Shown here: one piece after another, positions 1 to 10,057 of the stretch
How positions within the stretch are numbered: position 1 is the stretch's first letter
Layout of the letters: each line of letters opens with the position of its first letter
Source of the DNA: an uncultured Pedobacter sp.
GTDB lineage: Bacteria > Bacteroidota > Bacteroidia > Sphingobacteriales > Sphingobacteriaceae
Length of the DNA stretch: 64,000 bases
Assembly: GCF_946479715.1 (NCBI RefSeq)
Contig: NZ_CAMLHF010000001.1
Span: 15,721-79,720 of the forward strand
Reading direction: 5' to 3'
Translations under genes and position numbers: made by a program
The notes under the pieces: generated by a model
The model's database searches: none
What the model was told of the DNA's origin: nothing
The model's input: only the letters and a program-made list of their open reading frames with translations

Positions 1-31
1 TTACATTAAGTATTTATGAGAAAAACTAATA

Positions 32-451
32 TTAAATGCTGTACGCCTTTATCATCTCTTCATTTACTTTGCAGCCTTTTCCAGTGGCAGTGTCAATCAT
101 CACATAATCAAACCATCCATCAGAAGCAATTTTACCTGTTCTTTTATTTTCAATTTCGAACTGTACACGACAGCCTTTTTCATTAATGGTTAAAATTCCG
201 GTACGGATAGCAATAACATCGCCTAGGATGAGCGGGCGTTTAAATTCTACAAGTGCTGTACGTACTACCCAGCCAAAACCACTGTTTAAAAAAGATTCCA
301 TTGGCATTTTGTAAAATTCGGCCATTTGATCATAACGGGCAGCAAGCACATAATCAAAGTATTTGCTGTTATGGACATGGTTAAACATATCGATATCATC
401 AGGACGTACTTTTAGTTCACTTTCAAATATACTGTATTGATTTTTTTCCAT
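32..451 (-). CDS. acyl-CoA thioesterase, hotdog (4HBT) family
   Basis: This 139-residue protein is a single hotdog domain of the YbgC/FadM-like group, which hydrolyses acyl-CoA thioesters in the cytoplasm. The N-terminal segment DIDMFNHVHNSKYFDY carries the family's Asp and the conserved HVxNxxYFxY pattern. The reading frame stays open 15 codons further upstream, but the ATG at 451 begins the conserved domain and lies about 20 bases downstream of a TATTTTTG -7-like box at 478-471, so I chose it. The gene is divergent from rpsO. The family call is firm; the acyl substrate cannot be read from sequence. Confidence 0.85.
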   Translation of the reverse strand: MEKNQYSIFESELKVRPDDIDMFNHVHNSKYFDYVLAARYDQMAEFYKMPMESFLNSGFGWVVRTALVEFKRPLILGDVIAIRTGILTINEKGCRVQFEIENKRTGKIASDGWFDYVMIDTATGKGCKVNEEMIKAYSI

Positions 452-527
452 AAATAAGTCGTTACAGCAACAAAAATAGGATTTAGTAATGGCCAATTTT
501 CTTGTCGTGTCAAAATTTTACGCATAC

Positions 528-558
528 TTGTTAATCTTTAAAACTTACACTATCTTTG
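528..558 (+). promoter_or_regulatory. Bacteroidota-type promoter of rpsO
   Basis: A TTG at 528-530 and a TATCTTTG at 551-558 are separated by 20 bases, matching the TTTG / TAnnTTTG consensus of the Bacteroidota primary sigma factor. The implied leader is about 35 bases before the rpsO ATG at 601. Confidence 0.6.
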
Positions 559-600
559 CACCCAATTAATTAATCATTTAAACTTTAGTATCATTCAAGA

Positions 601-879
601 ATGTATTTAAGTAAAGAAAAGAAAGCTGAAATCTTTAAACAGCATGGTGAAGTAGAAACCAATACTGGTTCTGCTGAAGGTCAGGTAGCGTTATTTACAT
701 ACCGCATTGCACATTTAACTGAGCACTTAAAGAAAAATCGTAAAGATTATTCTACTCAGTTATCACTACAAAAATTAGTAGGTAAACGCCGCGGTATTTT
801 GGCATATCTATTTAAAAAAGATATTGAGCGCTATCGTGCTATCATCAAGACTTTAGGTCTAAGGGATATCATCAAATAG
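601..879 (+). CDS. rpsO: 30S ribosomal protein S15
   Basis: The 92-residue product is S15, the primary 16S rRNA-binding protein that organises the 30S platform. The family signatures are clear: the TGSAEGQVALFTYRIAHLTEHLKKN block near residues 22-46 and the KLVGKRRGILAYL block near 58-70. Length is normal for the family. It has its own promoter and a hairpin terminator and is followed by pnp, the gene order seen in many bacteria. No S15 autoregulatory structure can be assigned in the short leader. Confidence 0.97.
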   Translation: MYLSKEKKAEIFKQHGEVETNTGSAEGQVALFTYRIAHLTEHLKKNRKDYSTQLSLQKLVGKRRGILAYLFKKDIERYRAIIKTLGLRDIIK

Positions 880-895
880 AACTACTTATATCAAG

Positions 896-924
896 AAAAG
901 CCATTCTTTAGGGATGGCTTTTTT
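896..924 (+). terminator. rho-independent terminator of rpsO
   Basis: AAAAGCCAT (896-904) pairs with ATGGCTTTT (914-922), giving a 9-bp stem that runs into a T-tract. It separates rpsO from pnp transcriptionally, at least in part. Confidence 0.75.
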
Positions 925-1018
925 AATTTCTTGATATTATTATCTTAACTTGCAAAGTAAAATTATATATATAAATCCGGTGTGTGAAAAGAGGAAAACA
1001 CACCACAACAATTTTTAA

Positions 1019-3169
1019 ATGAATGTAATAAAAAAATCGTTCGACTTGGGCGATGGAAGAACAATCGAAATTGAAACAGGAAAATTAGCTAAACAAGCTG
1101 ATGGTTCGGTGGTAGTTAAAATGGGCGATACTATGCTTTTGGCAACTGTAGTTTCTACAGTAGGAGCTAAGGCTGGTGTTGATTTTTTACCTTTATCTGT
1201 TGATTATCAGGAGAAATATGCTGCCGCAGGCCGTATCCCTGGAGGTTTTCTTCGTCGCGAGGCAAGATTATCTGATTATGAAGTTTTAATTTCACGTTTA
1301 GTAGATCGCGCTTTACGCCCGATGTTCCCTGAAGATTATCACTCTGATACTCAGGTAATGATCTCATTGATCTCTTCTGATAAAAATATAATGCCTGACT
1401 GTTTAGCTGGTTTAGCTGCTTCGGCTGCTATTGCAGTTTCAGATATTCCGTTTAACGGACCAATCTCTGAAGTACGTGTAGCTAAAATTGATGGTAAACT
1501 AGTAATTAACCCTTATGTTAGTGATTTAGAGCGTGCTTCGTTGGAATTCCTTGTTGCAGGTACTGAAAAAGATATCGTAATGGTTGAAGGTGAGTGTGAT
1601 GAGATTTCTGAAACTGAAATGGTTGAGGCAATTGAATTTGCTCATAAAGCAATCGTTATCCAGGTTCAGGCTCAAAAAGAACTTGCTGAACTTGTAGGTA
1701 AAACTGTAAAACGTGAGTATTCTCATGAAGACAGTAACCTTGAATTAAAAGAGCAGGTTTATGCTGCTACTTACGATAAGGTTTATGCTGTAGCTAAAAG
1801 CAACACAAGCAAAGGTGAGCGTGGTGATGCATTTGGTACTATCTTAATGGACTTCATTGCTACATTAGGAGAAGATATTGATGATGTAACCGGTTTCCTT
1901 GCAAAGAAATATTTCCACGATGTACAATATGACGCTATCCGTAACCTTGTTTTAGATGAAGGAATTCGTTTAGACGGTCGTGATGTTCGTACTGTACGCC
2001 CAATCTGGAGTGAAGTAGGTTATTTGCCTGCTGCTCACGGTTCTGCAGTATTTACACGTGGCGAAACGCAATCATTAACTACTGTTACTTTAGGATCTAA
2101 AGATGATGAGCAAATGATTGATGGTGCTTTCATTAATGGATACAACAAATTCTTATTGCACTATAATTTCCCTGGCTTCTCAACTGGTGAGGTTCGTCCT
2201 AACAGAGGTGCTGGTCGTCGTGAAATTGGTCATGGTAACTTGGCTATGCGTTCTTTAAAGAAAGTATTGCCAGGATTAGAAGAAAATCCTTACACCATCC
2301 GTATCGTTTCTGATATCTTAGAATCTAACGGTTCTTCATCAATGGCAACTGTTTGTGCAGGTACATTAGCACTTATGGATGCTGGTATTAAAATCAAAGC
2401 TCCGGTATCGGGTATTGCAATGGGTTTAATTACTGATGAGAAAACGGGTAAATATGCAATCCTTTCTGATATTTTAGGGGATGAAGATCATTTAGGTGAT
2501 ATGGACTTTAAAGTAACCGGTACTGAAAAAGGTATTGTTGCTTGTCAAATGGACTTAAAAATCAATGGCTTGAAATGGGAAGTGTTAACAAACGCTTTAA
2601 TCCAGGCTAAAGAAGCCCGTTTGCACATCTTAAACGAGATGAAGAAAACAATTTCTGCACCTCGTGAAGATTATAAAGACCATGCTCCACGTATTGTTTC
2701 TTTAAGTATTGATAAAGAATTTATTGGTGCTGTAATAGGACCAGGCGGTAAAATTATTCAGGAAATGCAACGTGAAACTGGCGCTTCTATCTCTATCGAA
2801 GAGGTTGGAAACAAAGGTATCGTTGAAATTTTTGCTGATAACAAGGCTGCAATTGATGCTGCTGTTACCCGTATCAATGCAATAGCTGCTAAACCAGAAA
2901 TAGGTGCAACTTACAGTGGTAAAGTAAAATCTATTATGCCATTTGGTGCATTCGTAGAGATTATGCCAGGTAAAGATGGTTTACTTCACATTTCTGAAAT
3001 TGACTGGACTCGTTTGGAAACAATGGACGGTGTGTTTAAAGAAGGTGATAAAGTTGAAGTGAAACTTTTGGATGTTGATAAGCAAGGTAAAATGAAACTT
3101 TCTAGAAAAGCTTTATTGCCTCGCCCACCAAAAGCAGAAGCCGCTCCAGCTGAAAATAAACCAGCTTAG
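1019..3169 (+). CDS. pnp: polyribonucleotide nucleotidyltransferase (PNPase)
   Basis: PNPase degrades RNA 3' to 5' by phosphorolysis and can add 3' tails. The 716 residues contain two RNase PH-like domains (about 10-145 and 320-460) joined by a helical linker, a KH domain with the GxxG-type loop VIGPGGKII near 572, and a C-terminal S1 domain starting near [20 protein letters not shown] (about 630). Length is typical. The start at 1019 directly precedes the conserved N-terminal beta strand of the first RNase PH domain. It probably acts in mRNA turnover with RNases encoded elsewhere. Confidence 0.98.
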   Translation: MNVIKKSFDLGDGRTIEIETGKLAKQADGSVVVKMGDTMLLATVVSTVGAKAGVDFLPLSVDYQEKYAAAGRIPGGFLRREARLSDYEVLISRLVDRALRPMFPEDYHSDTQVMISLISSDKNIMPDCLAGLAASAAIAVSDIPFNGPISEVRVAKIDGKLVINPYVSDLERASLEFLVAGTEKDIVMVEGECDEISETEMVEAIEFAHKAIVIQVQAQKELAELVGKTVKREYSHEDSNLELKEQVYAATYDKVYAVAKSNTSKGERGDAFGTILMDFIATLGEDIDDVTGFLAKKYFHDVQYDAIRNLVLDEGIRLDGRDVRTVRPIWSEVGYLPAAHGSAVFTRGETQSLTTVTLGSKDDEQMIDGAFINGYNKFLLHYNFPGFSTGEVRPNRGAGRREIGHGNLAMRSLKKVLPGLEENPYTIRIVSDILESNGSSSMATVCAGTLALMDAGIKIKAPVSGIAMGLITDEKTGKYAILSDILGDEDHLGDMDFKVTGTEKGIVACQMDLKINGLKWEVLTNALIQAKEARLHILNEMKKTISAPREDYKDHAPRIVSLSIDKEFIGAVIGPGGKIIQEMQRETGASISIEEVGNKGIVEIFADNKAAIDAAVTRINAIAAKPEIGATYSGKVKSIMPFGAFVEIMPGKDGLLHISEIDWTRLETMDGVFKEGDKVEVKLLDVDKQGKMKLSRKALLPRPPKAEAAPAENKPA

Positions 3170-3203
3170 GAAAATTTATACTGTTTGCTTAAGGTGATCG
3201 TAT

Positions 3204-3287
3204 CGTCATCCTGAATTTAGTTCAGGATCTCGCACATACTATGTTTGCCTTTCCATTTCGGGATCCTGAACTAAATTCAGGATGACG
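3204..3287. repeat. REP-like inverted repeat with 26-bp arms
   Basis: Arms at 3204-3229 and 3262-3287 are perfect reverse complements, starting CGTCATCCTGAA and ending in GATGACG. Each arm also contains its own hairpin (TCCTGAA, 5-base loop, TTCAGGA). It lies between pnp and the terminator before rpe, outside any gene. The arrangement is that of a REP doublet; I see no transposase in the window. Confidence 0.8.
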
Positions 3288-3302
3288 GAAAACATAAAAC
3301 TT

Positions 3303-3329
3303 AAAACCCCGCAAATTGCGGGGTTTTTT
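3303..3329. terminator. strong terminator between pnp and rpe
   Basis: AAAACCCCGCAA and TTGCGGGGTTTT form a near-perfect GC-rich stem followed by a run of T. The A-tract on the other side would let it act on minus-strand transcripts too. Confidence 0.85.
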
Positions 3330-3359
3330 GGTATAAAATGGGTTATTTCTTTATATTTA
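3326..3359 (+). promoter_or_regulatory. probable promoter of rpe
   Basis: TTTTG at 3326-3330 and TATATTTA at 3352-3359 are 21 bases apart, one mismatch from TAnnTTTG. The -33 box overlaps the T-tract of the preceding terminator. The rpe ATG follows 38 bases later. Confidence 0.4.
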
Positions 3360-3397
3360 CAACTGTGAACCAGCTATAAATTAAAAATACATTCCTC

Positions 3398-4069
3398 ATG
3401 AAACACCTTATTGCTCCCTCTTTACTTTCCGCTGATTTTGCTAACCTGCAACGTGATATTGAAATGGTTAATTCGAGTGAGGCAGATTGGTTTCATGTAG
3501 ATGTGATGGATGGCGTATTTGTGCCAAACATTTCTTTTGGTTTTCCTGTAATGGAAGCTGTAAAAAAATACGCAACAAAACCTTTGGATGTGCACTTGAT
3601 GATTGTTAATCCTGATCAGTATATTGAGCGTTTTGCAGCTGCAGGAGCATCGGTAATAACAGTACATTACGAAGCTTGTACTCACTTACATAGAACCATT
3701 CAGGCAATTCATGCAGCTGGTTGTAAGGCAGGTGTTGCAATTAACCCTCATACCCCCGTGGCCTTACTTAAAGATGTTTTGGTAGATCTGGATCTGGTAC
3801 TTGTTATGTCGGTAAATCCGGGGTTCGGTGGTCAAAAGTTTATTCCTAATACGCTAAATAAATTAAGGGAGTTAAAAGCTATGGCATCAGCTGTTAATCC
3901 TCATCTGCTAATAGAAGTTGATGGTGGGGTAGGGATACAAAACCTGGGCGATCTGATTCAGGCAGGTGCCAGCGTTTTTGTTGCAGGAAATGCCATCTTT
4001 GGTGCTCCTTCTCCTTCAGTCATGATCTCTGAATTAAAACAACTTGATGCACAATTGAAATCATCATAA
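3398..4069 (+). CDS. rpe: ribulose-phosphate 3-epimerase
   Basis: This enzyme interconverts ribulose 5-phosphate and xylulose 5-phosphate in the pentose phosphate pathway. The 223-residue TIM barrel has the family motifs VDVMDGVFVPNISFG (about 34-48, metal-binding His/Asp region), HLMI, MSVNPGFGGQKF (phosphate loop, about 137-148) and EVDGGVG (about 173-179). Start and length match the family. It is followed after 21 bases by a TonB-dependent receptor gene, probably on the same transcript, although no functional link is evident. Confidence 0.97.
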   Translation: MKHLIAPSLLSADFANLQRDIEMVNSSEADWFHVDVMDGVFVPNISFGFPVMEAVKKYATKPLDVHLMIVNPDQYIERFAAAGASVITVHYEACTHLHRTIQAIHAAGCKAGVAINPHTPVALLKDVLVDLDLVLVMSVNPGFGGQKFIPNTLNKLRELKAMASAVNPHLLIEVDGGVGIQNLGDLIQAGASVFVAGNAIFGAPSPSVMISELKQLDAQLKSS

Positions 4070-4090
4070 GCTCACAGCTTTGTAACATAA

Positions 4091-6490
4091 ATGTATAGAC
4101 CCTACCTGCTGCTCTCAGTTTTACTATTTGGTTTTACGTATGTAAATGCGCAACCTCTTGTAAAAGTGTCGGGCCTGATTACGGATGATCTGAAGAGTCC
4201 ATTAGCTATGGTAACTATTAGTGTTGTTGGGCGAAATCAGTCGACTGCTTCTGATGATAATGGGATCTATAATATTTATTCAAGTACTACTTCCTTTACA
4301 TTGAAATATAGTTTATTAGGTTATAAATCTGTTTTGGTCGAGTTTAAATATGGTAAGGCTGGCAGGATTATTCAAAACGTTTCTTTAACACGAAATATAA
4401 ACGAGCTGGAGCAGGTTACCATCACCACAAAACAAAACCAACTTCGTAACAGTACCACTATCAATATTGCAGATATTGCTTCTATACCTTCAGTTTCGGG
4501 TAATTTTGAAGTGGTTCTTAAAACATTGCCTGGTGTATCAACCAATAACGAATTGAGCTCGCAGTATAGCGTTAGGGGAGGTAATTTTGATGAAAATCTG
4601 GTATATGTAAATGATGTTGAAATTAGTCGGCCTGTATTGATCAGGAATGGACAGCAGGAGGGGCTGAGTTTTATTAACAGTGATTTGTTAAGCTCTGCTA
4701 AGTTTTCTACAGGCGGCTTTGAATCTCGCTATGGCGATAAATTATCATCAGTATTGGACGTGAGATATGATAGGCCTGATAGTAGTGAAGCCGTATTGAA
4801 TCTTGGTATGCTGGGTGCCGGGTTTAGTTCTAAGATTTTAAATAAAAACAGCTATTTGCTTGCCGGATTGAGGTATAAAAACAATACAAGTATATTAAAC
4901 AGACAAGATAATAAAGGAAGCTATGCACCTAATTTTACCGATGCACAACTGATTTATCATCAGAATGTTTCGTCTAAAATGAGTGTGGATTTTTTAGGAA
5001 GTTTTAACAGTGGCATCTTTAAATTAATACCAGAAAGCAGAGAAACCCAGTTCGGAACAATGAGTACCGTAATGCGCCTGCAAACTGATTATAGCGGGAA
5101 AGAAATAGATGACTATCAAACTGCGGGCGGGGCGATAACCTTTGCGTTTTATCCTAAATCGAATCTGGTTATAAAATGGATAAGCAGTTATTTTAATACC
5201 CTTGAAAGGGAAAGAATAGACATAGAAGGAAGATATGTGTTTGATGAGGTTACCAATAGCTTTGCAAATGGGAACTTTGGCTCTGTTAGAATCAACAAAG
5301 GTATAGGAAAGTATATAAATTATGCCCGCAATAATCTGGAGTCAGAAAACTTCAGCTCAGAGGTAAAGGTAGATCAGAATTATGAAAACCATACTTTTTC
5401 ATTGGGCCTAAGATTCGAAAACAAGAAATATATTGACAATTTAAATGAGTATAGTCTTATAGATTCTGCCGGATATATACAGCAAGGAGGACTAAATAAT
5501 TTCTATCAGGATAATCTTATTAATGTTAGAAATGACCTGGCAATTCAATACTACAGCGCCTATATTCAGGATAGTTATACCTTATCGGCCAATTCAACCC
5601 TTCAGCTTGGCGTAAGAGGTAATTATAATACCCTCAGTAAGCAATTTCTTCTTAGCCCAAGGTTGCTTTTGGCTTACAGGCCATCGAGCAATAATAAAAT
5701 TTTTAGGTTTACTGCTGGAGTATATCAGCAGGCGCCCGACTACAGGAGTATCAGGGATTTTAATGGGGTTCTTAATTTAAATCAGCAGGCCCAAAGATCG
5801 TACAACACATCCGCAGGTTTGGACTATGCATTCGATGGGCTGGGAACACGCTTAAAGTTTACTTCTGAGCTTTATTTTAAATATCAGGACCGGCTTATTC
5901 CTTATATGATGGATAATGTAAGGATCAAATATCTGGCCGGAGAGCTGGCAAAAGGTTACATCTACGGAGCAGATTTGAGTATAGGTGGTGAGTTTGTAAA
6001 AGACTTGGTATCGTATTTCAGAATGTCTTTAATGAAGGCCAATCAGAATATCTTCAATGATGAGCGTGGTTATTTAAAAAGGCCAACAGATCAAAGGATT
6101 AACTTTTCAGTTTATTTTCAGGATAGATTGCTGAACAGCCCTACTTATAAAGTGCATTTAAATATGATGTACGGTTCTAAATTGCCGGTAGGAGCACCTC
6201 TTATACGTCGTTATTCCGATAATTTTAATATCCCTGCTTATAAGCGTGTGGATATTGGATTTTCTAAAGATTTTTTAGACGATGCCGGAGTAAAAAAACC
6301 GAGGTTGCTGGATAAATATTTTAGTTCGTTTTCTGCTCATTTAGAGGTATTTAATTTGTTGAATATTAATAATACGGTTTCATATTTATGGCTTAAGGAT
6401 GTATATAACGTACAATATGCTATTCCTAATTATTTAACTGGCAGACAACTAAATTTGAAATTGATCATAAAGTTCAAGAATTCGAAATAA
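4091..6490 (+). CDS. TonB-dependent receptor with N-terminal carboxypeptidase-regulatory-like domain
   Basis: The 799-residue product is an outer-membrane TonB-dependent transporter. A signal peptide ends near AQ (residue 20-21). A CarboxypepD_reg-like beta-sandwich follows (about 25-110, [19 protein letters not shown]), then a plug domain (about 120-230, with [29 protein letters not shown]) and a beta-barrel. It is shorter than SusC proteins and has no SusD partner, so it resembles the Bacteroidota receptors that work alone. The substrate is unknown. It lies directly behind rpe. Confidence 0.88.
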   Translation: MYRPYLLLSVLLFGFTYVNAQPLVKVSGLITDDLKSPLAMVTISVVGRNQSTASDDNGIYNIYSSTTSFTLKYSLLGYKSVLVEFKYGKAGRIIQNVSLTRNINELEQVTITTKQNQLRNSTTINIADIASIPSVSGNFEVVLKTLPGVSTNNELSSQYSVRGGNFDENLVYVNDVEISRPVLIRNGQQEGLSFINSDLLSSAKFSTGGFESRYGDKLSSVLDVRYDRPDSSEAVLNLGMLGAGFSSKILNKNSYLLAGLRYKNNTSILNRQDNKGSYAPNFTDAQLIYHQNVSSKMSVDFLGSFNSGIFKLIPESRETQFGTMSTVMRLQTDYSGKEIDDYQTAGGAITFAFYPKSNLVIKWISSYFNTLERERIDIEGRYVFDEVTNSFANGNFGSVRINKGIGKYINYARNNLESENFSSEVKVDQNYENHTFSLGLRFENKKYIDNLNEYSLIDSAGYIQQGGLNNFYQDNLINVRNDLAIQYYSAYIQDSYTLSANSTLQLGVRGNYNTLSKQFLLSPRLLLAYRPSSNNKIFRFTAGVYQQAPDYRSIRDFNGVLNLNQQAQRSYNTSAGLDYAFDGLGTRLKFTSELYFKYQDRLIPYMMDNVRIKYLAGELAKGYIYGADLSIGGEFVKDLVSYFRMSLMKANQNIFNDERGYLKRPTDQRINFSVYFQDRLLNSPTYKVHLNMMYGSKLPVGAPLIRRYSDNFNIPAYKRVDIGFSKDFLDDAGVKKPRLLDKYFSSFSAHLEVFNLLNINNTVSYLWLKDVYNVQYAIPNYLTGRQLNLKLIIKFKNSK

Positions 6491-6540
6491 TAAATAATAT
6501 AAAACTGTTACATTTACAAGCATTAAAAATCACTATAAAA

Positions 6541-7608
6541 ATGAGACACAATTTCGGCGCAGGCCCCTGTATTTTACCTCAGGAAGTATTTAAGCAAGCA
6601 GCACAAGCAGTTCTAGATTTTAAGGATGGTTTATCTATTCTGGAGATCTCTCACCGCACATCTGAATTTGAAGGTGTGGTAGCAGAAACAGAAAAATTAG
6701 TTAAGGAATTATTAAATGTACCTTCCGGATATTCTGTTTTATTTTTACAAGGCGGTGCAAGTTTACAGTTTGCAATGGTTCCAATGAACTTATTACCTGA
6801 AGGAAAAACTGCCAGTTATCTGGAAACAGGCGTTTGGGCAAACAAGGCTATCAAAGAGGTATCTACTTTTGGTAAAGCAAACATTGTTGCTTCTTCAAAA
6901 GAATCAAACTTTACCTTTATTCCTAAAGATTATAGTATTCCTGAAGACAGTGCATATTTCCACTTCACTTCTAACAATACTATTTACGGAACAGAAATGT
7001 TCAGCTTACCTGAAACCAGTATTCCTGTAGTTTGTGATATGTCTTCGGATATTATGAGCAGGGTTATTGATGTTTCCCAATATGATTTGATCTATGCAGG
7101 AGCTCAAAAAAATATCGGTCCGGCTGGTTTAACAGTAGTAATTGTTAAAGATGAGATCCTAGGTAAATCAGGCAGAAAAATACCTTCTATGCTTGATTAT
7201 AAAGTGCATATCGATGGTGGTTCTATGTATAACACGCCTCCGGTATTTTCTATATATGTAGCTATGCTTAACTTAAGATGGTTGAAATCTAAAGGAGGCG
7301 TTGCTGAAATTGAAAAAGAAAATATAGCAAAAGCCAGAGCTTTATATACAGAGATTGATAGAAATCCATTGTTTAAAGGAACTTGTGCCGTTGAAGATCG
7401 CTCTAGAATGAATGTTTGTTTTGTAATGGAAAATCCAGAGCTTGAAAAGCCATTCTTGAAATATGCTGAGGAAAATGGAATTGAAGGTATTAAAGGACAT
7501 AGAAGTGTTGGTGGTTTTAGGGCCTCTATATACAATGCACTTCCAATTACAAGTGTTCATGCACTAGTTGAATTAATGCAGAATTTTGCTGAAAAACACA
7601 CCAATTAA
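6541..7608 (+). CDS. serC: phosphoserine aminotransferase
   Basis: SerC transaminates 3-phosphohydroxypyruvate to phosphoserine with glutamate as donor and can also serve pyridoxal phosphate synthesis. The 355 residues begin with the family-typical [11 protein letters not shown], contain [18 protein letters not shown] (about 67-84) and the PLP-lysine motif [14 protein letters not shown] near 190. The length is that of the short SerC class. It is the first gene of a serC-serA-DUF1015 cluster; serA starts 11 bases after its stop codon. Confidence 0.97.
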   Translation: MRHNFGAGPCILPQEVFKQAAQAVLDFKDGLSILEISHRTSEFEGVVAETEKLVKELLNVPSGYSVLFLQGGASLQFAMVPMNLLPEGKTASYLETGVWANKAIKEVSTFGKANIVASSKESNFTFIPKDYSIPEDSAYFHFTSNNTIYGTEMFSLPETSIPVVCDMSSDIMSRVIDVSQYDLIYAGAQKNIGPAGLTVVIVKDEILGKSGRKIPSMLDYKVHIDGGSMYNTPPVFSIYVAMLNLRWLKSKGGVAEIEKENIAKARALYTEIDRNPLFKGTCAVEDRSRMNVCFVMENPELEKPFLKYAEENGIEGIKGHRSVGGFRASIYNALPITSVHALVELMQNFAEKHTN

Positions 7609-7619
7609 AATAAAAATTA

Positions 7620-8570
7620 ATGATTAAGATACTTGCAAACGATGGGATAGATCCTATCGGTAAAGCGTTATTAGAAAAAGCGGGTTTTGTTGTTGATACT
7701 GAAACTGTTCCTCAAGATCAATTGGCTGAAGCTTTAAAAAACTATGATGGTATTACAGTTAGAAGTGCCACTAAATTACGTAAAGAATTGATTGATCAGG
7801 TGCCTAACATTAAATTGATTGGCAGAGGCGGAGTAGGTATGGATAATATTGACGTTGAATATGCCCGCAGTAAGGGTGTTGCAGTGGTAAATACACCTGC
7901 AGCTTCTTCGTTGTCTGTTGCTGAACTGGTATTTGCACATTTGTTTACCGGTATCCGTTTCTTACAGGACTCGAACAGAAAAATGCCTGTTGAAGGAGCT
8001 ACTAAATTCAATGCTTTGAAAAAAGCGTATGCAGGTGGTGTTGAACTTCAAGGTAAAACTATGGGTATCATTGGTTTCGGTCGTATTGGTCGTGAAACTG
8101 CTAAGGTTGCCCTTAGATTAGGTATGAATGTATTGGCTTATGATCTTTACCCTGCTGAAGGTACTTTGCCATTGACTTTCCAGGGGGGTGTTTCTGTTGA
8201 GATTCCATTCAAAACAGTATCATTGGATGAGGTAATTGCAAACAGTGATTTCATTAGTTTACATACTCCATTTGCAGATAAGCCTATTTTAGGTGCAGAA
8301 GAGTTTGCTAAAATGAAACAAGGCGTTGGTGTTGTGAACTGTTCAAGAGGCGGTACTATTGATGAAGAGGCACTAGTTGCTGCTTTAGATAGTGGTAAAG
8401 TATCTTTCGCTGGTTTAGATGTGTTTGATGACGAACCTACACCTAGAGCTGCAATTTTACAACATGCTAAAATATCTTTAACTCCTCATATTGGAGCTGC
8501 TACTAATGAAGCTCAGGAACGTATTGGCGTTGAACTTGCCTCATTAATTATTGAGCATTTTAATAAATAA
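7620..8570 (+). CDS. serA: D-3-phosphoglycerate dehydrogenase, short form without ACT domain
   Basis: It oxidises 3-phosphoglycerate to 3-phosphohydroxypyruvate with NAD, the first step of serine synthesis. The 316 residues cover only the catalytic and nucleotide-binding domains: GRGGVGMDNID (about 69-79), the dinucleotide fold GIIGFGRIGRETA (about 146-158), and TPHIGAATNEAQ with the catalytic His near 292. No C-terminal ACT domain is present, so serine feedback through that domain is not expected. It lies next to serC and is followed by a long inverted repeat before the DUF1015 gene. Confidence 0.95.
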   Translation: MIKILANDGIDPIGKALLEKAGFVVDTETVPQDQLAEALKNYDGITVRSATKLRKELIDQVPNIKLIGRGGVGMDNIDVEYARSKGVAVVNTPAASSLSVAELVFAHLFTGIRFLQDSNRKMPVEGATKFNALKKAYAGGVELQGKTMGIIGFGRIGRETAKVALRLGMNVLAYDLYPAEGTLPLTFQGGVSVEIPFKTVSLDEVIANSDFISLHTPFADKPILGAEEFAKMKQGVGVVNCSRGGTIDEEALVAALDSGKVSFAGLDVFDDEPTPRAAILQHAKISLTPHIGAATNEAQERIGVELASLIIEHFNK

Positions 8571-8575
8571 GATAT

Positions 8576-8653
8576 CCCGTCATCTCGACCTCAGGGAGAG
8601 ATCTCTTGAATTATAGTTAACAAGAGATCTCTCCCTGAGGTCGAGATGACGGG
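8576..8653. repeat. 33-bp-arm perfect inverted repeat inside the serine operon
   Basis: Arms at 8576-8608 and 8621-8653 are perfect reverse complements with a 12-base loop. The outer ends read CCCGTCATC / GATGACGGG and each arm contains the palindrome AGAGATCTCT. The element begins 6 bases after the serA stop and ends 20 bases before the DUF1015 start. Its outer CGTCATC motif is shared with the element at 3204-3287, although the inner sequence differs. Confidence 0.85.
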
Positions 8654-8673
8654 TTTATTAATTAACCAAATGT

Positions 8674-9918
8674 ATGCCAACGATTAAGCCTTTCTGCGCG
8701 CTTAAACCTGCACTACATTTACAATCACTGGTTGTAACGCGACCGCTTGAGAATTATAGTACGGGTGAAGCGAGGTTAATTGCTTCAGAAAATAAGTGTA
8801 CTTTTCTTCATCTGATTAATCCGGAACTCGATAATCCATATCTAAGAGGAACAAGAGAGGAGTTGGTTTATAAAAAGATCAGCGAGAATCTTGAGGGGTT
8901 CATTGAGCATCAATTTCTTATTAAACAGGATAAACCTGCCATTTATATTTACAGAGTGAAACACAATGAGCTGGTGCAAACAGGGATCTGGACACTTACT
9001 CATATTAATGATTATCTAGAGGGGAGGATAAAGAAGCATGAATCAACTGTAGAGCGCAGGGAGAGGCTGCTGGCCGATTATCTGCAACAAACCGGACTAG
9101 ATGCTAACCCTGTACTAATTACCTACCATCCTGATCAGATTATCGATTCCATTACAGATAAATACACCAAGCTTAAAGCTGACCTTGATTTTACATTTGC
9201 AGATGGTACAACACATCAGGTATGGGCTGTTAGTGATAATCCGGATTTGAACGTTCTGGTTGATGCCTTTTATGATATTCCGTTTGTTTACATTGCTGAT
9301 GGTCACCATAGAGCAGCATCAATGGCAAAGATGGGTTTACATAAGCAAGCTTTAAATAAGGAACGTCATACTGGAACGGAAGGCTATAATTATTTTACCA
9401 CAGTTTATATGAATACCAGAGAGGTTAAAATACTGGAATTTAACAGACTGGTTAGGGACCTTGGCGATCTGAATCCTCAGTCATTGATTGGACTATTAAA
9501 AAAGTCATTTTTAATACAAGAATCGCCAGATGCGGTTGAGCCGAATCAATTACATAAGATTGGGATGTATTTTGATAAAAAATGGTATGAGCTTGAGCCA
9601 AAAAAAGAAATCTACGATGAAAATGATCCTGTTAAAGCGCTTGATGTGAGTATTGTGCAGGATTATATTCTAGACCCCATATTAAATATAAAAGATCCCA
9701 GGACTGATGCCCGAATTACTTTTGAAGGTGGAAGAATTCCAGTTTCTGAACTCCAGCTTAAGGTTGATAACGGACTTTATGCATTGGCTTTTACTTTGTT
9801 CCCAGTTTCAATAGATCAGGTTATTGCGGTAGCTGATGTTAATGGGGTAATGCCACCCAAATCAACCTGGGTTGAGCCAAAATTTTTGGTAGGGCTATTA
9901 ACGAATTACTTTAATTAA
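8674..9918 (+). CDS. DUF1015 family protein in serine synthesis cluster
   Basis: This 414-residue cytoplasmic protein of the DUF1015 family has no signal peptide or membrane segment. It begins MPTIKPFCALKPA, as family members do, and contains IADGHHRAA at 207-215, the most conserved motif of the family. Its place after serC and serA suggests a role in serine metabolism. The GHHR motif resembles the active-site loop of ParB/SerK-type proteins, one of which is an ADP-dependent serine kinase; that resemblance is my reading of the motif and not a demonstrated homology. Function is otherwise unknown. Confidence 0.85.
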   Translation: MPTIKPFCALKPALHLQSLVVTRPLENYSTGEARLIASENKCTFLHLINPELDNPYLRGTREELVYKKISENLEGFIEHQFLIKQDKPAIYIYRVKHNELVQTGIWTLTHINDYLEGRIKKHESTVERRERLLADYLQQTGLDANPVLITYHPDQIIDSITDKYTKLKADLDFTFADGTTHQVWAVSDNPDLNVLVDAFYDIPFVYIADGHHRAASMAKMGLHKQALNKERHTGTEGYNYFTTVYMNTREVKILEFNRLVRDLGDLNPQSLIGLLKKSFLIQESPDAVEPNQLHKIGMYFDKKWYELEPKKEIYDENDPVKALDVSIVQDYILDPILNIKDPRTDARITFEGGRIPVSELQLKVDNGLYALAFTLFPVSIDQVIAVADVNGVMPPKSTWVEPKFLVGLLTNYFN

Positions 9919-10057
9919 GCGACTGAGTTAAAACCCAATACCTATAGCCTAATATTGCTTTTTGAAACGTTGTGAGTTTTAGCGGGTCTTTTTTATACAG
10001 ACTTGGTAAAATCGCTTTGTTAATTTTTACAAGAATTTTAAAGACTGCTGTTTTCAT
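9911..10057 (-). CDS. 48-residue conserved-type small basic protein
   Basis: The frame runs from ATG at 10057 to TAA at 9911 and encodes 48 residues starting MKTAVFKILVKINKAILPSL and ending in YRYWVLTQSLN. It is basic, with an amphipathic N-terminal helix. I recall similar small proteins of this pattern in Bacteroidota, some carrying the misleading name SsrA-binding protein; I cannot verify this here. The start overlaps the upstream stop as TAATG, which indicates translational coupling. Its 3' end overlaps the convergent DUF1015 stop by 8 bases. Function unknown. Confidence 0.7.
   Translation of the reverse strand: MKTAVFKILVKINKAILPSLYKKDPLKLTTFQKAILGYRYWVLTQSLN

Noticed and set aside
8576..8653. 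Calling the inverted repeat after serA a simple terminator
   Set aside because: The stem is three times the usual length, has no T-tract, and the next gene follows on the same strand; the shared end motif with 3204-3287 fits a repeat element better.
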